NCBI GenBank assembly: GCA_040779335.1
Contig: JBFONV010000004.1
Span: forward strand, 186,001 to 250,000
DNA length: 64,000 bases
From: JBFONV01 sp040779335
GTDB lineage: Bacteria > Pseudomonadota > Gammaproteobacteria > Enterobacterales > Alteromonadaceae
Direction: 5' to 3'
The position numbers were made by a program, and so were the translations under genes. A model generated the notes under the pieces. The model was not told where the DNA came from. It searched no databases and was given only the letters and a program-made list of their open reading frames with translations. Below, piece by piece: positions 32,403 to 41,902 of this stretch. The stretch's first letter is position 1. Every line of letters starts with the position of its first letter.

Positions 32403-33444
32403 TGAATCCCAAGAATTAGCGCAAGCTCCAAGGGGCTTTGATGTCGATAAGCTTGATGGTGCCGAAAAGGCCGCCATCTTACTACTAAGTTTATCTGAAG
32501 AAGACGCTGCACAAATTCTGAAACATTTGGAACCTAAACAAGTACAGCAAGTCGGTATGATAATGGCTGGGATGGAAGATTTTACCCAGGAAAAAATCAC
32601 TGCTGTACATAAATTATTTATTCAAGAAATACAAAACTTCAGCACCATCGGCTTTAATAGTGATGAATTTGTTCGCAAAGCATTGACTGCGGCATTAGGT
32701 GAAGATAAAGCCGGCAACTTGATTGATCAAATAGTAATGGGCAGTGGCGCTAAAGGCCTAGACTCATTGAAATGGATGGATTCAAAACAAGTTGCCAACA
32801 TTATTAGAAATGAGCATCCTCAAATTCAAACTATCGTGCTTTCTTATCTCGAACCGGATCAATCGGCGGAGATATTGAGTCAATTTACTGACAAAGTCCG
32901 TTTAGATTTAATGATGCGTATTGCCAACTTGGAAGAAGTTCAACCTGCAGCCCTACAAGAGTTAAATGAAATTATGGAGAAACAATTTGCCGGTCAGGCT
33001 GGTGCTCAGTCTGCTAAAATGGGCGGCTTGAAAGCAGCGGCCGACATTATGAATTATTTAGATACTAATGTTGAAGGCTTATTAATGGACTCTATTCGCG
33101 AGCATGACGAAGAAATGAGTCAACAAATTCAAGATTTGATGTTTGTCTTCGAAAACCTTGCTGACGTTGATGATAGAGGAATACAAGCAATCTTGCGTGA
33201 TGTCCAACAAGACGCACTGATGAAAGCCATTAAAGGTGCTGATGAGGCATTGAAAGAAAAAATACTCTCCAATATGTCAAAACGCGCAGCAGAAATGCTG
33301 GCTGACGATCTTGAGGCGATGGGGCCTGTGAGAATCAGTGAAGTTGAAGCGGCACAAAAAGAAATACTTTCTGTTGCTCGTCGTTTATCCGATGCGGGTG
33401 AAATTATGCTTGGCGGCGCGGGTGGCGGTGAAGAGTTCTTATAA
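32395..33444 (+). CDS. fliG: FliG, rotor switch protein
   Basis: C-ring protein that meets the stator and turns ion flow into torque. 349 residues. LDGAEKAAILLLSLSEEDAAQILKHL is the FliF-binding N-terminal domain; EHPQIQTIVLSYL marks the middle domain with the EHPQ motif; LMFVFENLADVDDRGIQAIL and DALMKAIKGADEALKEKILSNMSKRAAEML form the torque helix with charged residues. Ends in a short Gly-rich tail. An 80-bp gap separates it from fliH. Confidence 0.97.
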   Translation: MSDESQELAQAPRGFDVDKLDGAEKAAILLLSLSEEDAAQILKHLEPKQVQQVGMIMAGMEDFTQEKITAVHKLFIQEIQNFSTIGFNSDEFVRKALTAALGEDKAGNLIDQIVMGSGAKGLDSLKWMDSKQVANIIRNEHPQIQTIVLSYLEPDQSAEILSQFTDKVRLDLMMRIANLEEVQPAALQELNEIMEKQFAGQAGAQSAKMGGLKAAADIMNYLDTNVEGLLMDSIREHDEEMSQQIQDLMFVFENLADVDDRGIQAILRDVQQDALMKAIKGADEALKEKILSNMSKRAAEMLADDLEAMGPVRISEVEAAQKEILSVARRLSDAGEIMLGGAGGGEEFL

Positions 33445-33524
33445 ACAAAGTACTCTGAATCTTGTTTGAGCAGTTAGCCTGATTGGTGATCTCGTTATTA
33501 ATTTAGGTAGTATTTAGGTGTAAC

Positions 33525-34301
33525 ATGCAAAAAATTTATAAAACAACTGATGAAGAAGAGGCCGATGTATGGTCATTGCCTCAAGTTGAATCTCCTAGCC
33601 AGGCTGAAGAAGACAGTAAAACTAACGCTATGGGTTACAAGAGTGACTGGCGTTATGAGCCACCTGAAGAAACTGAGATTGTTGAACCAGAACCTTTAAC
33701 CGCCGAAGAAATTGAAAGTATTCGTCAGGCGGCATTTGAGGAAGGCTTTAATCAAGGCAAAGAGGATGGTTTCGCTAAAGGTTATGATGAGGGTAAAGCG
33801 TCTGGTCATGAAGAAGGACTGAAACTAGGTCACCAAGAAGGCTATGCCGCAGGCATGGATGAAGGCAAAGAGACCGTAGATAACCTTGCACTTAAATGGC
33901 AATCACTTACTGATGATATGCATAAGCCTTTGGCAAACATAGATAAAAATGTAGAGGAACAGTTACTGCAATTAGTGGTTCAGTTAACGGAAGCGGTAAC
34001 TTTACATGAAGCCAAAACCAATCCAGATATTTTAATATCAGCGATTACTACAGGCATTAAAGCACTGCCAAGCCAAGAAGCACAAACACAAATTATGCTG
34101 CATCCAGACGACATTAAGTTGGTTGAGCAGCAATTTGGTGCTGAGCATATTCAAAAAAGCGGCTGGCGCTTATTAGCGGCACCGCAGTTGCAACCGGGTA
34201 GTTGTCAAATAGAAAACAGTACATCAAACATCGACCTGCAAGTTAAATCTCGCCTTAAAGAAGTATTGGAATCGTTTTTGCAAGACTCCTTGCATCAATA
34301 A
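33525..34301 (+). CDS. fliH: FliH, regulator of the export ATPase
   Basis: Binds FliI as a dimer and tethers the ATPase ring to the C-ring. 258 residues. Acidic N-terminal third, then a long helix at about 65-120 with GxxxG repeats (FNQGKEDGFAKGYDEGKASG and onward), a hallmark of FliH. The C-terminal half binds FliI and holds MLHPDDIKLVEQ and a WRLLAAPQLQPGSCQIE segment common to FliH/HrpE/YscL. Located between fliG and fliI as usual. Confidence 0.93.
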   Translation: MQKIYKTTDEEEADVWSLPQVESPSQAEEDSKTNAMGYKSDWRYEPPEETEIVEPEPLTAEEIESIRQAAFEEGFNQGKEDGFAKGYDEGKASGHEEGLKLGHQEGYAAGMDEGKETVDNLALKWQSLTDDMHKPLANIDKNVEEQLLQLVVQLTEAVTLHEAKTNPDILISAITTGIKALPSQEAQTQIMLHPDDIKLVEQQFGAEHIQKSGWRLLAAPQLQPGSCQIENSTSNIDLQVKSRLKEVLESFLQDSLHQ

Positions 34302-34331
34302 ACTTAACACTGAAACCGTCAAAATATTCTT

Positions 34332-35690
34332 ATGGTTGATACAGTAAGCATTAGTGAACGTCTGAAAAACTGCCAACAATTTATTCACCCTCACAAAACA
34401 TCGGTGGCGGGGAGATTGGTGAGAGTAGTAGGCTTAACGTTGGAAGCTGTTGGTGTCAAAGCGCCTGTGGGTAGTCAATGTTTGGTTGAAACGGCACAAG
34501 GCGATTTAATTGCTGAGATTGTCGGATTTTCTCAAGAAACCACGTATTTAATGCCAGAGCAAAGTCTTAAAGGGGTATTGCCTGGCGCTAGAGTACAGCC
34601 TTTGTCAGTCAAAAAGCGTTTACCGTTAACCATGGATTTACTGGGGCGTGTTATTGACGGTGTCGGCAATCCACTTGATGGAAAAGCACCGATTAAATCA
34701 GAAGAAGACTACCATTACGATAGCAAGCCTATTAATCCTTTAGCGCGACGAGCCATCACCGAGCCATTAGATGTTGGAGTTCGTTCTATCAATAGTTTTC
34801 TTACGGTTGGTAAAGGTCAGCGCATGGGCCTGTTTGCCGGTAGTGGTGTTGGTAAAAGTGTCTTGCTTGGTATGATGACCGCAGGGACTACCGCAGACGT
34901 GATTGTGGTCGGCTTGGTTGGCGAGCGCGGCCGAGAAGTGAAAGAATTTATTGAGGAAATTTTAGGGGAAGAAGGGCGTGCACGTTCAGTAGTGATTGCT
35001 GCGCCCGCGGATAACTCTCCCTTAATGCGACTAAAAGGCTGTGAAACAGCTGTGCAAATTAGCGAGTATTTTCGTGATCAAGGCTTAAATGTGTTACTGC
35101 TAATAGACTCGCTTACTCGCTACGCCCAAGCGCAACGGGAAATAGCCTTAGCGGTTGGTGAGCCACCAGCAACCAAAGGGTATCCACCTTCGGTTTTTTC
35201 TAAATTACCTCAACTGGTTGAGCGTGCAGGCAATGGTGGCGACGGGCAGGGATCAATCACCGCATTTTTTACGGTTTTAACTGAAGGTGATGATTTACAA
35301 GACCCCATCGCTGACGCCGCTCGAGCAATATTAGATGGTCATATTGTACTTTCTCGTGAACTTGCTGATGCGGGGCATTATCCTGCGGTTGACATTGAAA
35401 GCTCAATTAGTCGGGTCATGCCGATGGTTACCAGTGACGAACATCAGCAATTGGCTCGGCAGTTAAAGCAAGTGTATTCATTGTACCAACAAAATAAAGA
35501 TTTAATTTCAATTGGTGCCTACAGCAAAGGCAGCGATCCGCGTATCGATCAAGCGATCACTTTATTACCCGTGATTAATTTTTTCTTGCAGCAGCAAATG
35601 AGGGAAGTGATCCCTTATGATCAAAGTTTGACCCAATTACAAGAGATCCAATCGGCAGCTCAAGCTAATGCTCAGGCGCAGGGGCAGTAA
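34332..35690 (+). CDS. fliI: FliI, flagellum-specific export ATPase
   Basis: Hexameric F1-beta-like ATPase at the base of the flagellar type III export apparatus. 452 residues with Walker A FAGSGVGKSVL, LLLIDSLTRYAQAQREIALAVGEPPATKGYPPSVF (Walker B and the conserved GEPP..GYPPS) and the export-ATPase signature around GSITAFFTVLTEGDDLQDPIADAARAILDGHIVLSR. Full length and intact. Confidence 0.97.
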   Translation: MVDTVSISERLKNCQQFIHPHKTSVAGRLVRVVGLTLEAVGVKAPVGSQCLVETAQGDLIAEIVGFSQETTYLMPEQSLKGVLPGARVQPLSVKKRLPLTMDLLGRVIDGVGNPLDGKAPIKSEEDYHYDSKPINPLARRAITEPLDVGVRSINSFLTVGKGQRMGLFAGSGVGKSVLLGMMTAGTTADVIVVGLVGERGREVKEFIEEILGEEGRARSVVIAAPADNSPLMRLKGCETAVQISEYFRDQGLNVLLLIDSLTRYAQAQREIALAVGEPPATKGYPPSVFSKLPQLVERAGNGGDGQGSITAFFTVLTEGDDLQDPIADAARAILDGHIVLSRELADAGHYPAVDIESSISRVMPMVTSDEHQQLARQLKQVYSLYQQNKDLISIGAYSKGSDPRIDQAITLLPVINFFLQQQMREVIPYDQSLTQLQEIQSAAQANAQAQGQ

Positions 35691-35731
35691 ATGAACCATG
35701 ACGGGTTAGTAAATAGCAGTGGGGAGCAATA

Positions 35732-36172
35732 ATGGTTAAGAGTCAACTCGATACCCTACTTAAATATGAACAAGATAAAGAGCGCCAAGCCTCCCAGCAA
35801 CTGCAAAGTGCTGAGCACGAATACCAGCAAAATTTATTACGATTGAAGAGTGTCGGTGAGTATCGTTTGGAGTATATGAAAAGGCTCGAAATACGTGCGT
35901 TGCAAGGTATAGATAGCGCCACTTACAGCCATTTTCATGGTTTTATTGCCAAGTTAGATCAAGCGGCAGAGCAAGTTAGTATCGCGATATCACAAGCAAA
36001 AGCATTAGTTGAAAAAAGTAAAGCGGCTTGGCTATTACAACGACAAAAAGTGCAGGCTGTAGAGACGTTGAGAAGTAATCAACTGAAGAAATTAGCCATA
36101 ATCGCTGAAAAGAATGAACAGAAAATGTTTGATGAAATAGCAACGCAACAATTTATTAGACGAAATTATTAA
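35732..36172 (+). CDS. fliJ: FliJ, export apparatus stalk protein
   Basis: Coiled-coil protein of 146 residues that sits in the centre of the FliI ring like a rotor stalk. The whole chain is predicted helical, with heptad-like runs (ERQASQQLQSAEHEYQQNLLRLK; AAEQVSIAISQAKALVEKSK). Sequence conservation in FliJ is low, so length, helicity and place between fliI and fliK carry the call. Confidence 0.89.
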   Translation: MVKSQLDTLLKYEQDKERQASQQLQSAEHEYQQNLLRLKSVGEYRLEYMKRLEIRALQGIDSATYSHFHGFIAKLDQAAEQVSIAISQAKALVEKSKAAWLLQRQKVQAVETLRSNQLKKLAIIAEKNEQKMFDEIATQQFIRRNY

Positions 36173-36258
36173 CCTGCTTCTAATTAAAGTGGAATAAGTT
36201 TTGCTTGTAATTAATCATATTTTCGAGTTATTTACTCTCTAACAATAGTGAATTTATT

Positions 36259-38211
36259 ATGCCTCAAGTCAGTTTATTAGCAGTGGATGTCGCTCAAGCC
36301 CCCGATATCAAAGGCGCTTTATCTTCTTATGATAGTTCGATACCAGACGATGGACAGGCATTCTCTCGTTTGGTCGAGCAGCACATTATTTCGGAAAAAG
36401 GCGGCAAGATCATCGATAAAAAGGAGATGACTGGCGGCAATACTTCGTCTGAGGACGGTGTTGAAGCGATCATTGCAGAGGAATTCCCTGTATCGGAGGA
36501 CGCTCAAAGCGATACAAAAGCTCAACTCGATGGAGATGGAGCAGAAGTAAATGCTGCTAAGTTAGATAATGATGACGGGTTGACGGAGTCGGAAAAGTTC
36601 ATTGCGTTGCTTAATGCATCAGAAAAAACCTTAATTACGTCGACATCCGCTAAAGCAGATGCTGACCAGCAAAGTGCTACTGAGCAAGAAAAGGCAGCTA
36701 AAAATGAAGTTATTAAGAACGAACAATTAGCCCAAGCGCTTAAAAAGTCAGATGAAATGAGCGATAAGTTAACTCAGCAGGCAGGCAACACCAAAGGTAG
36801 TGTTGAGGGTAATAACGCTGAAAATGATGATCATAGAGATATCGCTAATCAAACGGATTTTAATATTAAAGGACAAAAAAATAAGCGAGCACTAGACAGT
36901 GGCGAAAATGCTATCTCGGCTAAAACTATCACTATAGAAAATAACGATGATGCAACTGAAAAAGTAAAAAGTGTGAATAATGATGTTATTAACAATGACG
37001 TCGACATCGCCAAAATAGATAAAAATAATAAAGCTCCTGAAGCCGCTAAAATTGATAGTTTGTCGTTAGCGAATAAAAATGACACGAAGTTGAACTTGGC
37101 AAACACTCAATCAATTATTGATACAGCGAATATCAAAGATAAGGTAAGTGATGTTTCAGTATTAGAACCTGCCCTGATTTCAGGGGGAAATGAGGACGAG
37201 ATCAACGCTGACGCTACAGTAAATAAAAATGCGGTAAGCACAAATAAAAATATCAGCAATTTGCAGCAGGCAAACGATGTGGTTTCACAACAGATCAAAG
37301 CTAATGCTCAAGTTGATGAAGTCGATAGTCAAGAAAGCAGTATTATTATGCAGGCAAGTGTTGAAAAAAGTCATTTAGATAAAACAATGATTAATCAACA
37401 GTCAGCTGTCGATGCTAAAGCCAATGTGGTGAACGTCATTCATCAGTCAACAACACCAAGTAGCGCAAGTAATTCAAGTCGCTCAGATGAGCAAGGTACA
37501 GGATCTCAAAATAATGCTAATAGTGATAGCTTTACTGAGGTTAAGCTAGAGGTTGAAAATGCTGAATCAGATGCCTTTGCGCAAATGTCAGCGCAGGCAA
37601 AGAATACACTAGCGAACAATGGTGAAAGCCTTGTTGCGTCCTCTTCAGTTGATAGACCGAATAGCACTCATAATTCAGCCCATTTAAGCTCTGCACAACA
37701 AAACCAATTTATGGAAGCAATGGCCAGTCGTGAATCTCGTGACAGCCTAAACATCCATAAACCATTATCACCAATACAAACTGAAACCATAGCTATTTAT
37801 AGCAAAGATTTTTCCAATGCGGTTAAAGAGAAAGTAATGGTGATGATCAACCAAAAACTTCAGCAAGTTGACATACAACTCGATCCGCCTGAACTCGGTA
37901 ACGTCAGTGTCAGGGTTAACTTGCAAGGTGAGCAAGCGGCCGTTAATTTTATTGTTCAAAATCAGCAAGCGAAAGATGCATTAGAACAAAATATGCCTCG
38001 ACTTAGAGAAATGCTTGCCGAAAAAGGCGTCGATGTCGGTGATGCAAATATTGAACAGAGTAATCAACAAACAGCTGATGATGGAAGTTTTTCAAACTCT
38101 TCGTCACAGGATGGTTCTTTTGACGAAAATGAGTTCGAGGAGCAGCAATCTGCTAATATTCAGCAAAATTTGTTTAAAGCTTCATCAACTGGCGTTGATT
38201 ACTATGCATAA
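36259..38211 (+). CDS. fliK: FliK, hook-length control protein
   Basis: Molecular ruler that sets hook length and switches the export specificity through FlhB. 650 residues, longer than the enterobacterial 405. Residues 1 to about 505 are low-complexity and rich in Asn, Asp, Ala, Lys and Ser, presumably the extended ruler. The C-terminal domain (about 515-620) is conserved: LQQVDIQLDPPELGNVSVRV and RLREMLAEKGVDVGDANIEQ. The tail is Ser/Gln-rich. Ruler length would predict a long hook. Confidence 0.92.
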   Translation: MPQVSLLAVDVAQAPDIKGALSSYDSSIPDDGQAFSRLVEQHIISEKGGKIIDKKEMTGGNTSSEDGVEAIIAEEFPVSEDAQSDTKAQLDGDGAEVNAAKLDNDDGLTESEKFIALLNASEKTLITSTSAKADADQQSATEQEKAAKNEVIKNEQLAQALKKSDEMSDKLTQQAGNTKGSVEGNNAENDDHRDIANQTDFNIKGQKNKRALDSGENAISAKTITIENNDDATEKVKSVNNDVINNDVDIAKIDKNNKAPEAAKIDSLSLANKNDTKLNLANTQSIIDTANIKDKVSDVSVLEPALISGGNEDEINADATVNKNAVSTNKNISNLQQANDVVSQQIKANAQVDEVDSQESSIIMQASVEKSHLDKTMINQQSAVDAKANVVNVIHQSTTPSSASNSSRSDEQGTGSQNNANSDSFTEVKLEVENAESDAFAQMSAQAKNTLANNGESLVASSSVDRPNSTHNSAHLSSAQQNQFMEAMASRESRDSLNIHKPLSPIQTETIAIYSKDFSNAVKEKVMVMINQKLQQVDIQLDPPELGNVSVRVNLQGEQAAVNFIVQNQQAKDALEQNMPRLREMLAEKGVDVGDANIEQSNQQTADDGSFSNSSSQDGSFDENEFEEQQSANIQQNLFKASSTGVDYYA

Positions 38212-38291
38212 TTAACGAAAAGCCATTGGCTCCTGTAGCATTCAAGGATATAGTTTAACAATATTACAATTTATATAGTAAAGGTCCTGAA

Positions 38292-38828
38292 ATGGCTGAT
38301 GACAAAGATAAAGAATTAGAATTAGATAGTTCAGGTAAAAAGAAAAAGATGATCATTATTATTGCCGCTGTTGCAATATTGGTGATTGGTGGTGGCGTCG
38401 CTTACTTTTTTCTTGGCGGTAGTGATAGTGTCTCTGAGGCTGAAATTAACGCGGCGTTGGACAGTGGTGAAGCGGCACCTATGGCGGCAACGTCAAGTGC
38501 TAATTTAGGGACTGCACTTTATATTCCGATGCCTAGACCCTTTCGATTCAACGTTCCAGGGGCAGCCAGAGATAGATTTGTCGAAATTCGCGTGCAATTA
38601 TTAGTACGTGGTAATAGCAACGAAGAAGATGCCAAAAAGCATGTGCCTTTGATTGAAAGTACGTTATTAGGCATATTTAGTACGGCAAATGCTGACGACT
38701 TGGGCACGAGTGCAGGAAAATCGTCATTAAAACAAAGAGCACTCGTTGAAGTACAAAAAACGATGAACGATCTGGTTGGTAAAAAAGTTGTTGAGCAAGT
38801 ATTGTTTACCGGCTTTGTTATGCAATAA
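38292..38828 (+). CDS. fliL: FliL, stator-associated membrane protein
   Basis: Single-span inner-membrane protein near the stator. 178 residues with a charged N-terminus, a membrane helix at about 18-38 (MIIIIAAVAILVIGGGVAYFFLG), a linker and a periplasmic domain with FVEIRVQLLV and a terminal segment VEQVLFTGFVMQ. The RALVEVQKTMNDLVGKKVVE helix is typical. Supports motor torque in other bacteria. AAGG lies before the ATG. Confidence 0.94.
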   Translation: MADDKDKELELDSSGKKKKMIIIIAAVAILVIGGGVAYFFLGGSDSVSEAEINAALDSGEAAPMAATSSANLGTALYIPMPRPFRFNVPGAARDRFVEIRVQLLVRGNSNEEDAKKHVPLIESTLLGIFSTANADDLGTSAGKSSLKQRALVEVQKTMNDLVGKKVVEQVLFTGFVMQ

Positions 38829-38870
38829 ATGAATGTGTTTTTTTAATTAACATAATAAAGAGTATCTCGA

Positions 38871-39938
38871 GTGAGTGATTTATTATCGCAAGACGAAATT
38901 GACGCGCTATTACATGGTGTCGATGATGTTGAAGAAGAAGAAATAGTAGAGGATGCCGCTCATACAGAGGGGACGTCCGACTATGATTTTTCATCTCAAG
39001 ATCGTATCGTTCGTGGCCGAATGCCAACGCTTGAGATGGTTAACGAACGATTTGCGCGCCATATGCGTATTAGTTTATTTAATATGATGCGTCGCACGGC
39101 AGAAGTATCGATTAACGGCATTCAGATGATCAAATTTGGTGAATATATTCATACCTTGTTTGTTCCTACCAGTTTGAATATGGTGCGCTTTAGACCACTT
39201 AAAGGTACGGCTTTAATCACTATGGAAGCGCGCTTAGTCTTTATTCTCGTTGATAACTTTTTTGGTGGCGATGGTCGTTATCATGCCAAAATTGAAGGGC
39301 GAGAATTTACGCCAACAGAGCGTCGTATTATTCAAATGTTATTGAAACTGATATTTGAAGATTACAAGGAAGCGTGGTCACCAGTCATGGATGTTTCCTT
39401 TGAGTACTTGGACTCAGAAGTTAACCCGTCTATGGCGAACATTGTTAGTCCTACCGAAGTTGTCGTTATTAGTTCATTTCATATTGAATTAGATGGCGGT
39501 GGCGGCGATTTTCATGTTGCTTTACCTTACTCAATGCTTGAACCCATCAGAGAATTACTTGATGCGGGTGTGCAAAGTGATAAAGAAGATACCGACATGC
39601 GTTGGTCTAAGGCATTACGAGATGAAATCATGGACGTGCCGGTACAGATAAACACTAAGTTTTTAGAAGTAGAAATATCACTGCAACAGGTCATGGACTT
39701 AGAAGCGGGTGATATTATCCCCATAGAAATGCCAGAACATATTACGGTACTTATTGAGGATTTACCGACCTTTAGGGCTAAATTAGGTCGAAGTCGCGAT
39801 AACGTCGCACTTAAAATTGAGTCAAAAATTAAACGCCCAGAATCAGTTAAAAATGAACTGACCATTCTGACTAAAGGCGGTAAGCGCTTAGATAGCGATG
39901 CTGAGCTTCATCTTCTAGAAGATGATTTAGAGTATTAA
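38871..39938 (+). CDS. fliM: FliM, switch protein that binds CheY-P
   Basis: C-ring protein that reverses the motor on binding phospho-CheY. 355 residues. The N-terminal CheY-binding peptide LLSQDEIDALLHG is intact. The CheC-like middle domain has RIVRGRMPTLEMVNERFARHMR and FFGGDGRYHAKIEGREFTPTERRIIQ. The C-terminal SpoA domain binds FliN. Starts with GTG at 38871; no in-frame ATG occurs near it. Confidence 0.96.
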   Translation: MSDLLSQDEIDALLHGVDDVEEEEIVEDAAHTEGTSDYDFSSQDRIVRGRMPTLEMVNERFARHMRISLFNMMRRTAEVSINGIQMIKFGEYIHTLFVPTSLNMVRFRPLKGTALITMEARLVFILVDNFFGGDGRYHAKIEGREFTPTERRIIQMLLKLIFEDYKEAWSPVMDVSFEYLDSEVNPSMANIVSPTEVVVISSFHIELDGGGGDFHVALPYSMLEPIRELLDAGVQSDKEDTDMRWSKALRDEIMDVPVQINTKFLEVEISLQQVMDLEAGDIIPIEMPEHITVLIEDLPTFRAKLGRSRDNVALKIESKIKRPESVKNELTILTKGGKRLDSDAELHLLEDDLEY

Positions 39939-39957
39939 TGAAATTGAGGCAAGTGAC

Positions 39958-40353
39958 ATGAGCACTGATAATGAAGATGATTTAGGTATGTGGGATGAGG
40001 CGATGGATGAGCAAGCCGCTGCCGAAGCAGAAGCTGAAAAAGTAGAATTGGAAGAATTGCATGAAGAAGATGCCCCAATTACAGCAGATGAAAAACGTAA
40101 ACTTGATACGATTTTAGATATACCTGTGACCATTTCCATGGAAGTTGGGCGCAGCAATATCAGTATTAGAAATTTGCTTCAATTAAACCAGGGCTCGGTG
40201 GTTGAATTAGATCGTGTTGCGGGTGAATCTCTAGATGTTTTGGTGAATGGCACTCTAATAGCCCATGGTGAAGTTGTTGTTGTTAATGATAAATTTGGTA
40301 TACGATTAACCGATGTTATTAGCCAAATTGAAAGAATTAAGAAGTTGAAATAA
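39958..40353 (+). CDS. fliN: FliN, C-ring protein
   Basis: Forms the bottom of the C-ring and docks FliH-FliI. 131 residues: an acidic N-terminal part (DEAMDEQAAAEAEAEKVELEELHEED) and a SpoA domain with the typical ILDIPVTISMEVGRSNISIRNLLQLNQGSVVELDR and GEVVVVNDKFGIRLTDV. Length is normal. 19 bp after fliM. Confidence 0.96.
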   Translation: MSTDNEDDLGMWDEAMDEQAAAEAEAEKVELEELHEEDAPITADEKRKLDTILDIPVTISMEVGRSNISIRNLLQLNQGSVVELDRVAGESLDVLVNGTLIAHGEVVVVNDKFGIRLTDVISQIERIKKLK

Positions 40354-40426
40354 GCACAGTGCGCTGCGCAAAAGTGGCATAATATTGATACATCTTAATT
40401 ATTGTTTTTAATCTATAAGGGTAGCT

Positions 40427-40852
40427 ATGCAAAAGATACTCGCCGGTTTGTTTATTTTGTCACCTATGTTTTTAAGTGCACAAGAAGTCACACCTCAAGT
40501 TGGTAAGCATGTCGGCGCTAACATGGATGCCATGAGTATGATCTTATCTTTGTTGATGGTACTCGCTCTTATTATCGCTAGCGCTTTTTTATTGAAGCGT
40601 TTTCAGCCTGCCCGCATAGGACAAAAAGGGCTTAAAGTTATCACCAGTTTGCATCTTGGTGCGAAGGAAAGAGTGATGGTGGTGCAGGTCGCCAATAAAC
40701 AGTTATTACTAGGGGTAACGGCGCAGCAAATAACCGTGTTAGATACTCTGGATGAACCACTAGAAGAAAATGCCCCTTTATCTGCAGACCTTTCACAATC
40801 AATCATTTCTTTATTTAAAAATAACGATATAAAAGCTAATGAAAAAAAATAG
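40427..40852 (+). CDS. fliO: FliO, export apparatus assembly protein
   Basis: Helps FliP fold and assemble. 141 residues, with a possible signal/first helix (KILAGLFILSPMFLSAQ), a membrane helix at about 33-52 (MILSLLMVLALIIASAFLL) and a cytoplasmic domain with LKVITSLHLGAKERVMVVQVANKQLLLGVT, the FliO signature. Its last 14 bp overlap fliP. Confidence 0.92.
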   Translation: MQKILAGLFILSPMFLSAQEVTPQVGKHVGANMDAMSMILSLLMVLALIIASAFLLKRFQPARIGQKGLKVITSLHLGAKERVMVVQVANKQLLLGVTAQQITVLDTLDEPLEENAPLSADLSQSIISLFKNNDIKANEKK

Positions 40853-41633
40853 CACCTCAAACCCGATAATCACTAAAGCGTCGTTATTGTTTTTAACTCT
40901 GCTGTCTTTACTGTGTTTTAGTAGCGGTATTGCTGCAGCTGAAGATTTGAGCATGTCGGCGTTAAAATTAACCACTAACCCTGATGGCTCGCAAGAGTAT
41001 TCAGTTACCTTACAAATTTTAATCTTCATGACGGCGCTGAGTTTTATTCCGGCAGCCGTTATCATGATGACGTCTTTTACCCGCATTGTGGTGGTTATGG
41101 CGATATTGCGTCAAGCATTCGGCTTACAACAAACTCCATCAAATCAAGTGATTATAGGGTTAACTTTGTTCATGACGCTATTTATCATGACGCCTGTTTA
41201 TAATGAGATCAATGCGCGTGCGATACAACCTTATTTAGCAGAACAATTAACCTCTGTTGAAGCCATTGATAAGGCTAAAGTGCCACTTCGGGCATTTATG
41301 CTTGAGCAAACTCGTCTAAAAGATCTTGATACCTTGGCGAGCATGGCAGGAGTAACTAATGCGGAAAAGCCAACTGATTTGCCGATGACAGTGATTATCC
41401 CTGCATTTATCATTAGTGAATTAAAAACAGCTTTTCAAATTGGGTTTATTTTATTTATTCCTTTTTTGATCATAGATTTAGTCGTTGCTAGTATTTTAAT
41501 GGCGATGGGGATGATGATGTTATCGCCAATGATAGTGTCCCTACCGTTTAAATTAATGCTTTTTGTGCTTGTTGATGGTTGGAATTTAGTCATCGGAACA
41601 ATCGCGACAAGTTACGGAATGGGAGCAGGGTAA
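40839..41633 (+). CDS. fliP: FliP, export gate protein
   Basis: Core of the FliPQR export gate. 264 residues with a cleavable signal peptide (LLFLTLLSLLCFSSGIAAAE), then four membrane helices. Conserved stretches: ILIFMTALSFIPAAVIMMTSFTRIVVVMAILRQAFGLQQTPSNQV and PFKLMLFVLVDGWNLV. Intact and normal length. The TAA stop shares a base with the fliQ ATG (TAATG). Confidence 0.97.
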   Translation: MKKNSTSNPIITKASLLFLTLLSLLCFSSGIAAAEDLSMSALKLTTNPDGSQEYSVTLQILIFMTALSFIPAAVIMMTSFTRIVVVMAILRQAFGLQQTPSNQVIIGLTLFMTLFIMTPVYNEINARAIQPYLAEQLTSVEAIDKAKVPLRAFMLEQTRLKDLDTLASMAGVTNAEKPTDLPMTVIIPAFIISELKTAFQIGFILFIPFLIIDLVVASILMAMGMMMLSPMIVSLPFKLMLFVLVDGWNLVIGTIATSYGMGAG

Positions 41634-41902
41634 TGGGTCCTGAAGTTTTTGTCGATATATTGAGAGACGCACTTTTTTTAGTTATCCTTTTAGTGAGTGC
41701 GATCATAGTGCCTAGTTTGTGTGTAGGCTTAGTCGTTGCAGTATTTCAAGCGGCAACTTCGATTAATGAGCAAACGTTGAGTTTTTTGCCTCGGCTTATT
41801 GTTACTTTATTGGCACTTATTATTGGTGGACATTGGCTAGTACAAAAATTAATGGATTATACTATTCGGCTAATAGGTAGTATTCCCAGTGTGGTGAGCT
41901 GA
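41633..41902 (+). CDS. fliQ: FliQ, export gate protein
   Basis: 89-residue, two-helix membrane protein of the export gate. Starts MGPEVFVDILRDALF at 41633; a longer reading from 41579 lies inside fliP and is not credible. Conserved AVFQAATSINEQTLSFLPR loop is present. The ATG overlaps the fliP stop by one base and its own stop overlaps the fliR ATG by one base. Confidence 0.95.
   Translation: MGPEVFVDILRDALFLVILLVSAIIVPSLCVGLVVAVFQAATSINEQTLSFLPRLIVTLLALIIGGHWLVQKLMDYTIRLIGSIPSVVS

Noticed and set aside
41579..41632. Extended N-terminus of FliQ
   Set aside because: It lies within fliP; the ATG at 41633 gives the standard 89-residue protein.
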